DNA from: Ilumatobacter coccineus YM16-304
Lineage (GTDB): Bacteria; Actinomycetota; Acidimicrobiia; Acidimicrobiales; Ilumatobacteraceae
Length of the DNA: 64,000 nucleotides
NCBI RefSeq assembly: GCF_000348785.1
Contig: NC_020520.1
Coordinates: 4,650,001 to 4,714,000 of the forward strand
Direction: 5' to 3'
Below are positions 19,701 through 27,686 of this stretch, piece after piece; position 1 is the stretch's first letter; each line of letters begins with the position of its first letter. Below the pieces are notes generated by a model that saw only the letters and a program-made list of their open reading frames with translations, was not told the origin of the DNA and did not search any database. Position numbers and translations under genes: made by a program.

Positions 19701-20606
19701 GTGCGCTACACCGTGAACCTCGTCGATGCCGACGTCGACCCACGAGCGTGGGCCGCAGAGCGCGAAGCCGAGGGGTGGCACGGCCTCTCGGTCGCCGATC
19801 ACTTCTTCACCGACACCCGCGCCTACCCCCATGTGTGGGTGAGCGCAGCGGCGATGGCGGCGGCCACCACTCGCGCCACGATCTCGACGGCGTTCGCCAA
19901 CAACCTGTTCCGCAGCCCCGTCGAGGTCGCGCAGGCCGCCTTGCAGTTGCAGGTGGTGAGCGACGGCCGGTTCGAACTCGGTCTCGGCGCGGGCTGGTCG
20001 AAGAGCGAAGCGATCGGGGCGAGCATCGAGTACCCGGCGCCGGGCGTGCGCGCCGGTCGGTATGCCGAGGCCGCGCACATCGTCCGCACGCTGCTGCACA
20101 CCAACGCGTGCACGTTCGCCGGCGAGCACTACACGGTCGACGTGCCGGTGCTCGGCCCCGCCGTCACCCCGCCGCCGCTGATCGGTTCGGTCGGCGGGCC
20201 GCGCACGATGCGCGAGGTCACGCCGCATCTCGACCGAGTCGAACTCAAGGTGCAGAGCGCCGCCACCCGCGGCGGCGCGCTCGACCTCGGCGTGATGGCG
20301 TCGATCCCGGCGAGCCGCATCACCGACATGATCGAGCAGGTCCGCGCCGTCAACCCCGACATCGAGATCTCGATGTTCGTGCTGTGCAGCGTCGGCGACG
20401 ACCCCCGCACCAAGGGTGTGGCGAAGGCGCTCGCGAGCGGCGGGCTCAGCAGCGACGAGCGGCTGTTCGAGCGGTTCTTCGGGTCGCCCGAGCACGTCGC
20501 CGAGGGCCTCGACTGGCTCGAGACGATGGGCGTGTCGGCCGCCTCGATCACCGGGATGACCGACGAGTCGCTGCCCCTGCTCGCCCCGCACCTTCACCTC
20601 GACTGA
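19701..20606 (+). CDS. LLM-class (F420-dependent type) oxidoreductase
   Basis: A 301-residue luciferase-like TIM-barrel protein. The family signature is visible in the middle: GRFELGLGAGWSKSEAIGASIEYP. Many actinobacterial members use F420 or FMN; the cofactor here is inferred. GTG 19701 is chosen because TACTCT lies 7 nt upstream and the barrel begins with VRYTVNLVD. An NTF2-like gene follows 14 bp downstream, so the two are probably co-transcribed. Together with the SDR and P450 genes this suggests oxidation of a small hydrophobic substrate. Confidence 0.88.
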   Translation: MRYTVNLVDADVDPRAWAAEREAEGWHGLSVADHFFTDTRAYPHVWVSAAAMAAATTRATISTAFANNLFRSPVEVAQAALQLQVVSDGRFELGLGAGWSKSEAIGASIEYPAPGVRAGRYAEAAHIVRTLLHTNACTFAGEHYTVDVPVLGPAVTPPPLIGSVGGPRTMREVTPHLDRVELKVQSAATRGGALDLGVMASIPASRITDMIEQVRAVNPDIEISMFVLCSVGDDPRTKGVAKALASGGLSSDERLFERFFGSPEHVAEGLDWLETMGVSAASITGMTDESLPLLAPHLHLD

Positions 20607-20620
20607 CGGAGAAGAATTTC

Positions 20621-21103
20621 ATGCACGACCCACGGATCGACGTCGCCCAGACGGTCTACGCGTTCGCGTACGGCATCGACCAGCGCGACTGGGCGAACTA
20701 CCGCGAGGTGTTCGTCCCCTCCCCCACCGAGATCGTGTTCGACTACGAGTCGTACCACGGCCGCCCGGCATCGGCGATGTCGGTCGACACCTGGCTCGGC
20801 GCGGTCACACCGTTGTTCACCGGGCTCGATGCGACGCAGCACTCGATGAGCAACCCGATCGTCGAGATCGACCCGTCGGGTTCGGCGGCGCAGTGTCGCG
20901 TCTACATGCAGGCCGCGCACTTCCTGTGGCGTGACGATCTCGAGCAGCGGACCGGTAGCGCCGACCCCGAGTTCACGATCGGCGGGTTCTACGACGACCA
21001 CCTGGTGCTCGACGATGCCGGGCGCTGGCGCGTCGATGCCGTCACGCTCACCGTGTGGTGGCGACGCGGCAACGAGGCGATCATGTCACTCGCCCGGGAG
21101 TGA
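20621..21103 (+). CDS. NTF2-like / SnoaL-like protein
   Basis: A 160-residue single-domain alpha+beta cone protein. The start (IDVAQTVYAFAYGIDQRDWANYREVF) and the end (DDAGRWRVDAVTLTVWWRRGN) are typical of SnoaL-like enzymes, which act as dehydratases, isomerases or hydroxylases on polycyclic substrates. ATG 20621 has GGAG at 20608-20611. It follows the LLM gene closely and converges on an SDR gene. The reaction is unknown. Confidence 0.85.
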   Translation: MHDPRIDVAQTVYAFAYGIDQRDWANYREVFVPSPTEIVFDYESYHGRPASAMSVDTWLGAVTPLFTGLDATQHSMSNPIVEIDPSGSAAQCRVYMQAAHFLWRDDLEQRTGSADPEFTIGGFYDDHLVLDDAGRWRVDAVTLTVWWRRGNEAIMSLARE

Positions 21104-21119
21104 CACGATCGCCGCTCGC

Positions 21120-21869
21120 TCAGAGACCGCCGGCGACGATCAGCGTCTGACCCGACATCCAACTGCCGCCCTGCGATGCGAGGTACACCGCGGTCGAGCC
21201 CATGTCGTCGGGCGTGCCGAGACGCTGCAGCGGCACGCGCTTCTGCGCCATCTTCTCGAGCGCCGCTTCGTCGGTGTCGAGCGCGGTCATCATCACCTCG
21301 GTCGGCACGTAGCCCGGCGAGATGCCGTTGACGCGGATCTTCGGAGCGAGTTCGAGCGACAGCGTCTTGGTGAGCGAGTTGACGCCCGCCTTCGCTGCCG
21401 CGTAGTGGCCGCTTCCGGGCACGCCGCGATCGCCGGCCGGCGACGAGATGTTGATGATGCTGCCGCGGTCGGTCATCCGTTCGGCGGCGATGATCGACGC
21501 TTGCCACAGCGCCTTGAGGTTGAGCGTGAAACACGCGTCCCAGTCGTCGTCGGAGAGTTCGCTGAGCGGTTGACGCACCGGAGATCCGCCCGCGTTGTTG
21601 ACCCACGTGTGCAACCCGCCGAAGGTCTCGACGGCCGCGTCGGCCAGGTTCACCAGCGCCGACTTGTCGGTGACGTCGGTGACGACGGCGAGCGCCTTCG
21701 CTCCCGTGTCGTTGATCTCGGCGGCGACGCGATCGATCCGTTCCTGGTGGCGCGCGGCCACGACGACCGCAGCGCCTGCCGCCGCGAGGTTCTTGGCGAT
21801 TCCCTCGCCGATGCCCTGGCCGCCGCCGGTGACGACGGCGACGGTTCCGGTGAGATCAAACGCTTGCAT
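21120..21869 (-). CDS. SDR-family oxidoreductase (FabG-like)
   Basis: A 249-residue classical SDR: TGGGQGIG cofactor motif near residues 14-21, NNAGG, catalytic Ser in NISSPAG and HYAAAKAG with Tyr and Lys. It would oxidise or reduce an alcohol/ketone with NAD(P)H. ATG 21869 lies inside the 3' end of the LLM gene (14-bp overlap), so translation is probably coupled to it. The substrate is not evident. Confidence 0.92.
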   Translation of the reverse strand: MQAFDLTGTVAVVTGGGQGIGEGIAKNLAAAGAAVVVAARHQERIDRVAAEINDTGAKALAVVTDVTDKSALVNLADAAVETFGGLHTWVNNAGGSPVRQPLSELSDDDWDACFTLNLKALWQASIIAAERMTDRGSIINISSPAGDRGVPGSGHYAAAKAGVNSLTKTLSLELAPKIRVNGISPGYVPTEVMMTALDTDEAALEKMAQKRVPLQRLGTPDDMGSTAVYLASQGGSWMSGQTLIVAGGL

Positions 21870-22737
21870 CGGCTGCTCCGATCGCGGTCTCGCCGAACGC
21901 GGCGAGGCGTTCCATGCCACCGTCGCCGGCGAAGAAGAAGGCAGGGACCATGATGCGCCCCACGCCGAGTTCGGCCATCTGCTCGACGCCGGCGACCGGG
22001 TCGGCCATCTGCACACCGAACATCGCGTTGACCTCGATGCTGTCGGGGTCGCGGCCCGCGTCCTCGGCACCCTGACGGAGCCGGGTGATCAGCGCACCGA
22101 GTCGTTCGGCATCACCTTCGCCGGGGAAGTAGCCGTCGGCGAGGCGCACGGCACGAGAGAGTGCGGCTTCGCTGTCGCCGCCGACCAGGATCGGAATGTC
22201 GGCACCCTGGATCGGACGCGGGCTGCACGTGGCCGGGTCGAAGTCGACGAAGTCGCCGTGGAACTCGGCGTGCGGGCCGGCCCACAGGGCGCGCATCGCC
22301 TCGATGTACTCGTCGTTGCGCTTGCCGCGGCGCTCCCACGGCACGCCGAGGGCATCGAACTCCTCCTTCATCCACCCGACGCCGAGGCCGAGTTCGACGC
22401 GGCCGCCCGACAGGCGGTCGAGGGTGGCGAGTTCTTTGGCGAGAATCAGCGGGTTGCGCTGCGGGACGATGAGAATGCACGTGCCGAGGCGCATGGTGGG
22501 GGCAGCGGCGGCCGCGAAGGCGAGCCAGATCAGCGGGTCGGGAATCGGCGTCTCGGGCTCGGCCGGGATCTTGCCGTCGGGCGTGTAGGGGTACGCCGAG
22601 TCGATCGTGCTGGGCATGATGACGTGTTCACCGCCCCACAGTGATTCGAAGCCGGCCGCCTCGGCGGTGCGACAGATGTCGAGCGCGTCCTGGTGTTCGA
22701 TACCGATGCTGCTGGCGAATGCAAGTCCGAATTTCAT
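21856..22737 (-). CDS. LLM-class F420-dependent oxidoreductase
   Basis: A 293-residue luciferase-like oxidoreductase. The conserved barrel segments are SLWGGEHVIMP, LGTCILIVPQRNPLILAKELATLD and GRVELGLGVGWMKEEF, as in the TIGR03619-like F420 group. ATG 22737 has a strong GGAGG site in the 10 nt before it. It is first in a two-gene operon with the overlapping SDR. The pairing of an LLM enzyme with an SDR repeats the arrangement seen 3 kb away at 18.9-20.6 kb. Confidence 0.9.
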   Translation of the reverse strand: MKFGLAFASSIGIEHQDALDICRTAEAAGFESLWGGEHVIMPSTIDSAYPYTPDGKIPAEPETPIPDPLIWLAFAAAAAPTMRLGTCILIVPQRNPLILAKELATLDRLSGGRVELGLGVGWMKEEFDALGVPWERRGKRNDEYIEAMRALWAGPHAEFHGDFVDFDPATCSPRPIQGADIPILVGGDSEAALSRAVRLADGYFPGEGDAERLGALITRLRQGAEDAGRDPDSIEVNAMFGVQMADPVAGVEQMAELGVGRIMVPAFFFAGDGGMERLAAFGETAIGAADASV

Positions 22738-22841
22738 GGTTCCTCCATCTGGCCACCCGCTGATGGGTCGCTGTCCAGACGGTAGAACTCCGGCCGTGCG
22801 ATCTTCCTGTCGGAGGGTGGGCGGCACGCCATGCTGTGTGA

Positions 22842-23786
22842 GTGCCCGAGCCGACCGACCTCGCCGACGAACGGTTCGCGCTGTGCGCGCGGTTCCCCGA
22901 CAACGGACTCGTCGGCGCCGAGTGCCGGAGCCTCACCGGTGGCTCTCCCGACCTCTCGGGTGTCGCCGTGTGCGACCGAACCGATCGGGTCGAGCGAGGC
23001 GCCTACGTCCAGCAGGGCCTCCGCACCATCGCCGCCGCGTCGTCGTTCGACGAGTTGATCGAACGGGTCGCCGCCACCGACTTCGACGCGCACCGCTTCC
23101 GCATCGACATCCACGATCCGTATCGGCTCGCATCGTGGCCGACCGCCGACATGTCGATGATGCTCGCCGACGGCATCCCGTTCAGCCCCGACCTGAAGCA
23201 CCCGGTCCGCCGGTTCGTCGTCACCGTCGCCGACGGCGCGTTCCGCTTCGGCGAGGTGGTCGCCGAGTCGGAGAACTCCCATCGCGTGCACGACGACAAG
23301 CCGTGGACCACGTCGTCGTCGCTCACCAGCCAGTTCGCGCGTGCGCTCGTCAACCTCGTGCCCGACGCGCGGTCGATCGTCGATCCGTGCTGCGGTGCCG
23401 GCTCGATCGTGCTCGAAGCGGCGTCGCTCGGCCTCACCGCGTTCGGAGCCGACTGGAAACCGGCGATGGTCGGCATGACCACGAAGAACCTCGAACACTT
23501 CGGCCACGAGCCGTCGGTGGTGAAGGCCGACTCTCGCCAGGAGATGGCGCAGGCGGACGCGGTGGTCACCGACCTGCCGTACGGCCAGGCGATCACACGC
23601 GACGAGGCGGTCGTGCGGGGCATCCTCCAACGCGCCGCGACGGCGGCACCGCTCGGCGTGTTCGTGGCGCACCGCGACATCACCGACTGGCTGACCGATG
23701 CGGGGTATCACGACGTGGAGGTGGTGCCGGTGCTCAAGCGGAAGCGATTCACCCGCTGGGTCCACCGCGCGAGCTGCTCGTTATGA
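22842..23786 (+). CDS. Trm11/RlmL-like RNA methyltransferase
   Basis: A 314-residue protein whose second half is a class I methyltransferase of the THUMP-associated type: VDPCCGAGSIVLEAASLG for SAM binding and the catalytic VTDLPYG motif, a variant of the N/DPPY motif of N2-guanine methyltransferases. The N-terminal half lacks a clear THUMP domain but probably binds RNA. GTG 22842 is chosen with CATGCT 6 nt upstream. A 7-bp hairpin overlaps its stop codon. Target nucleotide unknown. Confidence 0.8.
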   Translation: MPEPTDLADERFALCARFPDNGLVGAECRSLTGGSPDLSGVAVCDRTDRVERGAYVQQGLRTIAAASSFDELIERVAATDFDAHRFRIDIHDPYRLASWPTADMSMMLADGIPFSPDLKHPVRRFVVTVADGAFRFGEVVAESENSHRVHDDKPWTTSSSLTSQFARALVNLVPDARSIVDPCCGAGSIVLEAASLGLTAFGADWKPAMVGMTTKNLEHFGHEPSVVKADSRQEMAQADAVVTDLPYGQAITRDEAVVRGILQRAATAAPLGVFVAHRDITDWLTDAGYHDVEVVPVLKRKRFTRWVHRASCSL

Positions 23787-23800
23787 CGCGCTTGCGTCAT
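23783..23800 (+). terminator. Hairpin at the end of the methyltransferase gene
   Basis: ATGACGC-GCTT-GCGTCAT, a perfect 7-bp stem that includes the stop codon; no T-tract. It directly precedes the first iron box. Confidence 0.5.
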
Positions 23801-23802
23801 CT

Positions 23803-23818
23803 GTAAGGCGCGCCTAAC
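23803..23818. promoter_or_regulatory. Iron box A (DtxR/IdeR-like)
   Basis: GTAAGG-CGCG-CCTAAC. Its 3' half overlaps the -10 hexamer TAACAT (23815-23820), which has TTGCGT 17 nt upstream, so a bound repressor would block the promoter of the hmuT-like operon. It matches the inner part of the known IdeR consensus TTAGGTTAGCCTAACCTAA. Confidence 0.75.
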
Positions 23819-23827
23819 ATCCTCGGA

Positions 23828-24745
23828 GTGGCACAGCGAACGCTCCTCTCGTACCTCTCCGCGCTGAGCTGTCTGGCGCTCGCCTCGACGGCGTGTGGCG
23901 TCGACGACACGCAGGCGGGCGCCATCGGCACGACGGCCCCGACCACCGCCGCGCTCGCCCCACCCGAGCGCATCATCCCCGTCGACGGCGACCTCGCCGA
24001 GATCGTCTTCGCACTCGGACTCGGCGAGCAGGTCGTGGCCACCGACATCTCGGCCACGCACCCGGCCGCCGCCGACGCGCTCCCCGAGATCGGCTACCAA
24101 CGAGCACTGGCCGCCGAGCCGATCGTGGCCTTCGACCCCACCATCGTCCTGGCCACCGACATCGCCGGACCCGTCGAGACACTCGACGACCTCGAGCGAC
24201 TCGGCGTCGAGGTCGTGATGATCCCCAACGAGAGTTCGTCGGACGGCCCGGGCAACAAGATCCGAGCGGTCGCCGCGGCGCTCGGCGTCGACGCCACCGG
24301 GCAGGCACTCGCCGACACCGTCGACGCCGAGATCGCCGCCGCTTCGGCCCGAGTCGACGACGTCACCCCGTCGCTGAAGGTCGGCGTCCTCTACGTGCGC
24401 GGCAAGAACGTGCAACTCCTGCTCGGCGAAGGTGGCGGCGTCGACTGGATGATCGAGGCCGCCGGGGCGATCGACATCGCCGACGAACTCGGCATCGTCG
24501 ACAACGCGCCGATCAACGCCGAGAGCCTCGTCGCCGCAGCACCCGACGTGCTGATCATCCCCGAGCGCGGCCTCGAGTCGGTCGGCGGCATCGACGGCCT
24601 GCTCGAACTCCCCGGCATCGCCGAGACCCCGGCGGGCCAGACCGGACGGGTCGTCGCCTACGACGACCAGTACCTGCTCGGCAACGGGCCGCGCACCGGA
24701 CAGTTCCTCGACCAACTGATCACCGACCTACACGGAGACATCTGA
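23828..24745 (+). CDS. Heme ABC transporter substrate-binding lipoprotein, HmuT-like
   Basis: A 305-residue helical-backbone (type III) binding protein. The signal peptide ends in lipobox LASTAC. HmuT hallmarks are IGYQRALAAEPIVAFDPTIVLA in the N-lobe and the late DDQYLLGNGPRTG, the region that lines the heme site. GTG 23828 lies 7 nt after TAACAT, inside an iron box, so an iron-repressed leaderless mRNA is likely. It overlaps the HugZ-like gene by TGATG. No dedicated hmuUV follows; the FecCD pair at 27.7 kb may serve it. Confidence 0.9.
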   Translation: MAQRTLLSYLSALSCLALASTACGVDDTQAGAIGTTAPTTAALAPPERIIPVDGDLAEIVFALGLGEQVVATDISATHPAAADALPEIGYQRALAAEPIVAFDPTIVLATDIAGPVETLDDLERLGVEVVMIPNESSSDGPGNKIRAVAAALGVDATGQALADTVDAEIAAASARVDDVTPSLKVGVLYVRGKNVQLLLGEGGGVDWMIEAAGAIDIADELGIVDNAPINAESLVAAAPDVLIIPERGLESVGGIDGLLELPGIAETPAGQTGRVVAYDDQYLLGNGPRTGQFLDQLITDLHGDI

Positions 24746-25569
24746 TGACCACCAGCACACCCACCAGCGACAAGCCCGACACCGGCCCACACGAGACCGC
24801 CGGTCCGCCGCTTCGAGGCGACACCCGCAGCATCCCGTCGCACGCCGAACTCGCCCGCACGCTCGTCGGCAACGGGGGCATCGCCACGTTGTCGACGCTC
24901 ACCGACTCGGGCCATCCGTACTCGTCGATCGCTCCCTACTCGGTGCTCGCCGACGGAGCGGCACTCGTGTGCGTCTCGTCGCTCGCCGAACACACCCAGA
25001 ACCTGCGCCGCGATCCGCGAGCGAGCATGCTCGTCGGCGAGGCGACGCCCGACGAGATCGACCCGCTGTCGCTCGCCCGCGTCACGCTCATCGGCGCGTT
25101 CGTGCCGTACGCACCCACCTCGACCGAGATCGAAGCACACCTCGTCGTCCATCCGTTCGCTCGGCACTACGTCGGCTTCGACGACTTCTCGTGGTGGCGG
25201 TTCGACACCCTCAATCTCCGCTACGTCGGTGGCTTCGGCTTCATGGGTTGGGCGAGCGCCGACGAGTACGCCTCGGCCACCGTCGACCCGATCATCGATC
25301 ACGCGCGCCCGATGATCGAACACCTCAACGCCGACCACGCCGACGCCTGCACACAGATCGTCCAGCATCTCGCCGGCATCGAGGCAGCCAGTTCCGCCAC
25401 CGTCACCGCGGTCGACCGGTACGGCATGACCTTCGACGTGTTCGGCGGCCCCGACGGCACCCAGATCGCCATCGGCCGCGTCGCGTTCCCCGAACCGCTC
25501 ACGTCACCCGACCAGGTGCGCGCCGCCTCGGTCGAACTCGTCCGGCGAGCACGCGAGCAGGCCGGCTGA
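24745..25569 (+). CDS. HugZ-like heme utilisation protein (PNPOx-like fold plus DUF2470)
   Basis: A 274-residue protein with a split-barrel flavin-reductase/PNPOx-like domain (about 30-180: ATLSTLTDSGHPYSSIAPY, RASMLVGE) and a C-terminal DUF2470 domain (about 190-274: DHARPMIEHLNADHADACTQ). This layout is that of HugZ-type heme oxygenases that open the heme ring and release iron. The His-rich NADHADA stretch is in the region used for heme binding in DUF2470. The first 30 residues are a Thr/Pro-rich tail. Its one-base overlap with the HmuT-like gene supports uptake followed by degradation of heme. Confidence 0.88.
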   Translation: MTTSTPTSDKPDTGPHETAGPPLRGDTRSIPSHAELARTLVGNGGIATLSTLTDSGHPYSSIAPYSVLADGAALVCVSSLAEHTQNLRRDPRASMLVGEATPDEIDPLSLARVTLIGAFVPYAPTSTEIEAHLVVHPFARHYVGFDDFSWWRFDTLNLRYVGGFGFMGWASADEYASATVDPIIDHARPMIEHLNADHADACTQIVQHLAGIEAASSATVTAVDRYGMTFDVFGGPDGTQIAIGRVAFPEPLTSPDQVRAASVELVRRAREQAG

Positions 25570-25626
25570 ACCGGCCGCACACCTCACCATTCACCCACCC
25601 CACCCCACATCTCACCAAGGAACCCT

Positions 25627-26178
25627 GTGACCTCACTCGAACGACTCCGATTGGCCGTTGCGCTCGGCCACGCCGTACCCGGCGCCGAACTGCGACTGCG
25701 CACCGTCGACGACGAACAGATCGTCGTCGCCTCCGAACCGCACGGCGCCATCAGCCCGTGCGTCATGCGCCGCGTCGCCATCGCGTCGTCGTGGCCCAAC
25801 GTGCCCGACCACTCGGCGAAGATCGTCGACATCGAAGTCGGGGGTTCGCTCGAAGACCTCGGTGGCGGCGTGTACCGCGTCGAGCGCGATGGCATCGAGC
25901 AGCGGTGGATCGCCTCGACGCTGCACCCGGATGCGATCAGCGACCTGCTCGACCTCGTCGGTCTCGACACCGTGCCGGCCGACGCCATGCACGGCTGTCT
26001 CAAGCCCGACTGCGAACTCGGCGTGACGCTCCTGGTGGTCACGTCGACCGACCTGCGCTACAGCCACGCCCTCGACGACATCGCCGCGCAGGCCGCGACG
26101 TCGATGATCGTCGAAGAACTGCTGCAACGCCCCGCCGATTCGGTGCGCAGCAGCCAGCGGAGCGGAGGTGCAGCATGA
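25627..26178 (+). CDS. Unknown protein of the heme/iron operon
   Basis: A 183-residue soluble protein that I do not recognise. GTG 25627 has AAGGAA just upstream, and its stop overlaps the next lipoprotein start (ATGA), so it is translated with the operon. It has no signal peptide or membrane helix. Three cysteines stand out: Cys45 (ISPCVMRR) and the pair Cys124/Cys129 in HGCLKPDC, which with His122 could bind metal, heme or a cluster. The C-terminus is a predicted helix followed by a Ser/Arg tail. Between a heme-degrading enzyme and an iron-binding lipoprotein, a cytoplasmic role in heme or iron handling is plausible but unproven. Confidence 0.75.
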   Translation: MTSLERLRLAVALGHAVPGAELRLRTVDDEQIVVASEPHGAISPCVMRRVAIASSWPNVPDHSAKIVDIEVGGSLEDLGGGVYRVERDGIEQRWIASTLHPDAISDLLDLVGLDTVPADAMHGCLKPDCELGVTLLVVTSTDLRYSHALDDIAAQAATSMIVEELLQRPADSVRSSQRSGGAA

Positions 26179-27623
26179 CGCGCCGATTCCTCGCGACACT
26201 CGTGGTGGCCGGACTCGTCGCCGCGAGCTGCGGATCAGACGACGACGCCGCCCCGGCAATCGACGCCCCGGCCGACAGCGCCGCTCCCGCTACCGACGCG
26301 CCGAGCGACACCGCCGCTCCCGAGACCGACGACGTCTCGACCGACGACGCCGAGTTTCCGGTGACGATCGAGCACAAGTTCGGCGCCACCACGATCGACG
26401 CCGAGCCCGAACGGGTCGTGTCGATCGGCTACAACGAACACGACTTCCTGCTGGCGCTCGGTGTGGTGCCGGTCGCGCTGCGCGACTGGTACGGCGAACA
26501 GCCCAACTCGGTGTGGCCGTGGGCGCAGGACGAACTGGGCGACGCCACGCCCGACGTGTTGCCGGTGACCGAGCTCAACTTCGAGCAGATCGCCGCGTTG
26601 CAACCCGACCTGATCACCGGCGTGTGGTCGGGCATCTCCGACAGCGACTACGAGTTGCTCTCGGCGATCGCTCCCACCGTCGCGCAGCCCGACACCTACG
26701 AGGACTACGGCACGCCGTGGCAGGAGCAGACCCTGATTCTGGGTCGAGCGACCGGCCGTGAAGCCGAGGCCCGAGCGATCGTCGACGAACTCGATGCGAA
26801 GTTCGCCGCCGCTCGCGATGCGCACCCCGAGTGGATCGGACAGACGGCCTCGGTCGCGTTCGTCACCGAGGAGGGGCCGGGTGCGTACACGTCGCAAGAC
26901 ACCCGCAGCCGAATCATGCAAGACCTCGGCTTCGTCATCCCCGAGATCAACGACTCGGGCGGCGACGGCTCGTTCTACCTCGAGATGAGCCCCGAAGACA
27001 TCACGCCACTCGACGTCGACGTGCTCGTGTGGGTGGCCGGTGCCTTCGAAGCCATCGACGGCATCCTCAACCAGCTGCCGACCCGACCGGCGCTCACCGC
27101 GGTGCAGGAAGGCCGAGAGATCTTCGCCGGCATCGAGCTGTCGGGCGCGTTCTCCCACGGCAGTCCGCTGAGCCTCGACTACGCGCTCGAGGCACTCGTC
27201 CCCGAGATCGAAGCCGCGGCCGACGGCGACCCGTCGACGCCGGTTCCATCGGCCGTCGAGGTCGGCGCGGTCGACGCACCTGCCGACGACGCTGCCACTG
27301 CGGCTGGCGCGGCCTGGGCCACGGTGTTCGACTCGACGGTCGCGTTCGCCGACAAGGCACCTCATCTGGCCGACGCCGAGGCGCTGGAAGAGACCATCGA
27401 GGCGTACGCCGCGGCCGGCGACGGATTCGACGGGATCAGCCTCGTGCCGACCGACGTCGTGATCGATGGCGAGGCCGCCGAGGTCACCTACGACGTCAAC
27501 TTCGGAGCGAACCCGGCCTACACCGATCAGATCGGGTCGATCGAGCTCGTCGACGGCGTGTGGACCGTGAGCCGCGACGAGTTCTGCTCGTTCATGGCAT
27601 CGGCTCGGGTCGGCTGCCCGTGA
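26175..27623 (+). CDS. Iron-siderophore-binding lipoprotein fused to an MTB12-like C-terminal domain
   Basis: A 482-residue lipoprotein (lipobox VAASC, then an Asp/Ala/Pro/Thr linker to about residue 55). Residues about 60-355 form a FepB/FecB-type binding domain (PERVVSIGYNEHDFLLALGV; LNFEQIAALQPDLITGV). Residues about 375-482 are a separate small domain (FDSTVAFADKAPHLADAEALE ... GVWTVSRDEFCSFMASARVGCP) resembling mycobacterial low-molecular-weight antigen MTB12, including the W-x-S/R-x-x-x-C end and paired cysteines. Ordinary FecB proteins stop near 340 residues. GGAGG precedes the ATG. It is the last gene before a GC-rich hairpin. Confidence 0.87.
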   Translation: MTRRFLATLVVAGLVAASCGSDDDAAPAIDAPADSAAPATDAPSDTAAPETDDVSTDDAEFPVTIEHKFGATTIDAEPERVVSIGYNEHDFLLALGVVPVALRDWYGEQPNSVWPWAQDELGDATPDVLPVTELNFEQIAALQPDLITGVWSGISDSDYELLSAIAPTVAQPDTYEDYGTPWQEQTLILGRATGREAEARAIVDELDAKFAAARDAHPEWIGQTASVAFVTEEGPGAYTSQDTRSRIMQDLGFVIPEINDSGGDGSFYLEMSPEDITPLDVDVLVWVAGAFEAIDGILNQLPTRPALTAVQEGREIFAGIELSGAFSHGSPLSLDYALEALVPEIEAAADGDPSTPVPSAVEVGAVDAPADDAATAAGAAWATVFDSTVAFADKAPHLADAEALEETIEAYAAAGDGFDGISLVPTDVVIDGEAAEVTYDVNFGANPAYTDQIGSIELVDGVWTVSRDEFCSFMASARVGCP

Positions 27624-27625
27624 AC

Positions 27626-27641
27626 CGCCGCACCAGCGGCG
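27626..27641 (+). terminator. GC-rich hairpin after the binding-protein gene
   Basis: CGCCGC-ACCA-GCGGCG, a perfect 6-bp stem 3 nt after the stop, without a T-tract. It separates the heme operon from the permease operon. Confidence 0.45.
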
Positions 27642-27656
27642 ACCTTGCTGTTCAGC

Positions 27657-27672
27657 GTTAAGAACCCCTAAC
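27657..27672. promoter_or_regulatory. Iron box B (DtxR/IdeR-like)
   Basis: GTTAAG-AACC-CCTAAC, 14 nt before the FecCD permease ATG. One mismatch from GTTAGG-N4-CCTAAC. The 3' half contains a possible -10 TAACCT (27669-27674). Confidence 0.7.
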
Positions 27673-27686
27673 CTTCCGTTGTTCTC

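Noticed and set aside
22831-22842. ATG 22831 as start of the RNA-methyltransferase-like gene
   Set aside because: It is in another frame that soon becomes non-coding in character. GTG 22842 leads the frame with the SAM and DLPYG motifs.
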